Positions 62,984 to 64,000 of a DNA stretch of 64,000 bases are shown here, in pieces. The position numbers and the translations under genes are program-made. The first letter of the stretch is position 1. Each line of letters opens with the position of its first letter. Below the pieces are notes generated by a model that worked only from the letters and a program-made list of their open reading frames with translations, had not been told where the DNA came from and ran no database searches. The DNA lies in assembly GCA_035700805.1 (NCBI GenBank), contig DASSOG010000056.1:24375-88374 (forward strand), in the 5' to 3' direction. Source of the stretch: JAGWRI01 sp035700805. Lineage in GTDB: Bacteria > Gemmatimonadota > Gemmatimonadetes > Gemmatimonadales > Gemmatimonadaceae.

Positions 62984-64000
62984 CGGGCGGCGCGGGGACG
63001 GAGCGCTCCGACGTCGACCTCCTGATTGTCGGCGCGGGACCGTGCGGCCTGGCCGCGGCCATCTCGGCGCAGGCGGCGGGGCTGCGGACGCTGGTGGTGG
63101 ACGCGGGCGCGGTCTGCAGCTCGATAGCCCAGTACCCGACGTACGTGCGCTTCTTCTCCACGGCGGACAAGCTGGCGCTGGGCGGGATGCCCTTTGTGGT
63201 CGCGGCTGAAAAGCCGAGCCGGCGCGATGCGCTGGCGTACTATCGCGCGGCCGTCACGCACTTTGGCATCGCGGTGCGCCAGTACGAGCGCGTGGAATCC
63301 ATCGAGGGCTCGCAGGGCAAGTTTCGCGTGCACACGCGTCCGCGCCTGGGTGAAGCTCGCGTGATCCGGGCTGGTGCCGTGGTGATTGCCACCGGGTATT
63401 TCGGATCGCCAAACCTGCTGGGCGTGCCGGGCGAGGAGCTGCCGCACGTGACGCATGTGTTCCGGGAAGGGCACGAGGCGTTCCAGCAGGATGTGGTGGT
63501 GATCGGCGGCGGGAACTCGGCGGCTGAGGCGGCGCTGGATCTCTGGCGGTCGGGGGCTCGGGTGACGCTGGTGCACTTTGGTCCCACGTTTGACAAGCGC
63601 ATCAAGCCCTGGGTGCTGCCGGATTTCGAGAATCGAGCGAAGGAAGGCGCCATCGGCGTGCGCTGGCACTCACGCGTGGTGGCCATCGAGCCGACTGGCG
63701 TGGTGATTGAGCCCGCCGGTGGCGTGACAACTGCCGGGGGCGCGTCACGCGCCCCGAAGGCTGGAGCCGGCTCGGCGCGCGAACGCCTGCCCGCGTCGCT
63801 GGTGTACGTCATGACCGGGTTTGCACCCAACGTGCAGCTCCTGCGCGACGTGGGCGTGCCCATCGATGCGGTTACTGGCATTCCGGCCCACGATCCGGGG
63901 ACGCTGGAGACGAGCGTGCCCGGGGTGTTCATTGCCGGCGTGGTGGTGGCCGGATTCGATGCCAACAAGGTGTTCATCGAGAACGGGCGGTATCACGGCG
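62980..64000 (+). CDS. YpdA-family FAD/NAD(P) disulfide reductase (partial, C-terminus outside window)
   Basis: From ATG 62980 the frame stays open to the window end (340 codons). The FAD motif is VGAGPCGLAAA near residues 17-27. A VVIATGYFG segment and the NAD(P) motif VIGGGNSAAEAALDL follow, and FIAGVVVAGFDANKVFIENGR is the conserved end region of YpdA, the putative bacillithiol-disulfide reductase. It lacks a CxxC redox pair, as expected for YpdA. A low-complexity Gly/Ala insert lies at 63717-63790. It is coupled to purA by an ATGA overlap. Confidence 0.88.
   Translation, partial: MTGGAGTERSDVDLLIVGAGPCGLAAAISAQAAGLRTLVVDAGAVCSSIAQYPTYVRFFSTADKLALGGMPFVVAAEKPSRRDALAYYRAAVTHFGIAVRQYERVESIEGSQGKFRVHTRPRLGEARVIRAGAVVIATGYFGSPNLLGVPGEELPHVTHVFREGHEAFQQDVVVIGGGNSAAEAALDLWRSGARVTLVHFGPTFDKRIKPWVLPDFENRAKEGAIGVRWHSRVVAIEPTGVVIEPAGGVTTAGGASRAPKAGAGSARERLPASLVYVMTGFAPNVQLLRDVGVPIDAVTGIPAHDPGTLETSVPGVFIAGVVVAGFDANKVFIENGRYHG

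Overview
The window is a GC-rich bacterial chromosome segment dominated by the transcription/translation supercluster. Several traits fit the phylum Gemmatimonadota: a two-module ADOP-type permease without ATPase, carboxypeptidase-regulatory-like secreted proteins, a YpdA-type flavoprotein, a large M14 peptidase, and long low-complexity tails on several ribosomal proteins. That placement is inferred from family resemblance; no database search was possible.

Left part (1-10.7 kb): a transglutaminase-fold protein cut by the window edge, with an Ala where the catalytic Cys is expected; cutA; uvrA; a YbjN-like gene, pspA and an AI-2E-family permease; a DUF1611 protein; a degenerate ABC ATPase; and cysS.

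First half of the supercluster (10.7-23.7 kb): a strong sigma70-type promoter, four tRNA genes (Thr-UGU, Tyr-GUA, Gly-UCC, Thr-GGU), rpmG, secE, nusG, rplK, rplA, rplJ, rplL, rpoB and rpoC, closed by a perfect hairpin terminator. The tRNA order is that of E. coli thrU-tyrU-glyT-thrT, but the tufB gene that follows there is missing.

Accessory block (23.7-31.4 kb), wedged between rpoC and rpsL: a frameshifted secreted protein and a secreted six-Cys protein on the minus strand, an orphan MazF-like toxin gene, a decayed copy of the rpsL promoter/leader/first codons, then a plus-strand operon. That operon encodes a small secreted six-Cys peptide, a membrane-anchored DsbA-like thioredoxin, a propeller-like lipoprotein and an ADOP permease, followed by a small Pro-rich lipoprotein candidate. 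The peptide operon lies between the decayed rpsL leader and the real one. It is the best candidate here for an undescribed system, and the repeat suggests how it arrived.

Second half of the supercluster (31.5-49.7 kb): rpsL, rpsG, a minus-strand exported protein, fusA, tuf, then S10-spc genes rpsJ to secY, a terminator, adk and map. The usual infA-rpmJ-rpsM-rpsK-rpsD-rpoA-rplQ tail is absent. S5 carries an RGG-type N-terminal extension and L4 a Lys/Ala-rich histone-H1-like tail.

Right part (49.8-64 kb): a secreted M14 peptidase; convergent ftcD-fchA fusion and an inositol-monophosphatase-family gene; a tightly overlapped operon of trpS, mgtC-like, 2-hydroxyacid dehydrogenase, pilT, a DHDPS-family aldolase, an M28-like membrane peptidase and a DUF456 protein; then purA and a YpdA-like flavoprotein cut by the window end.
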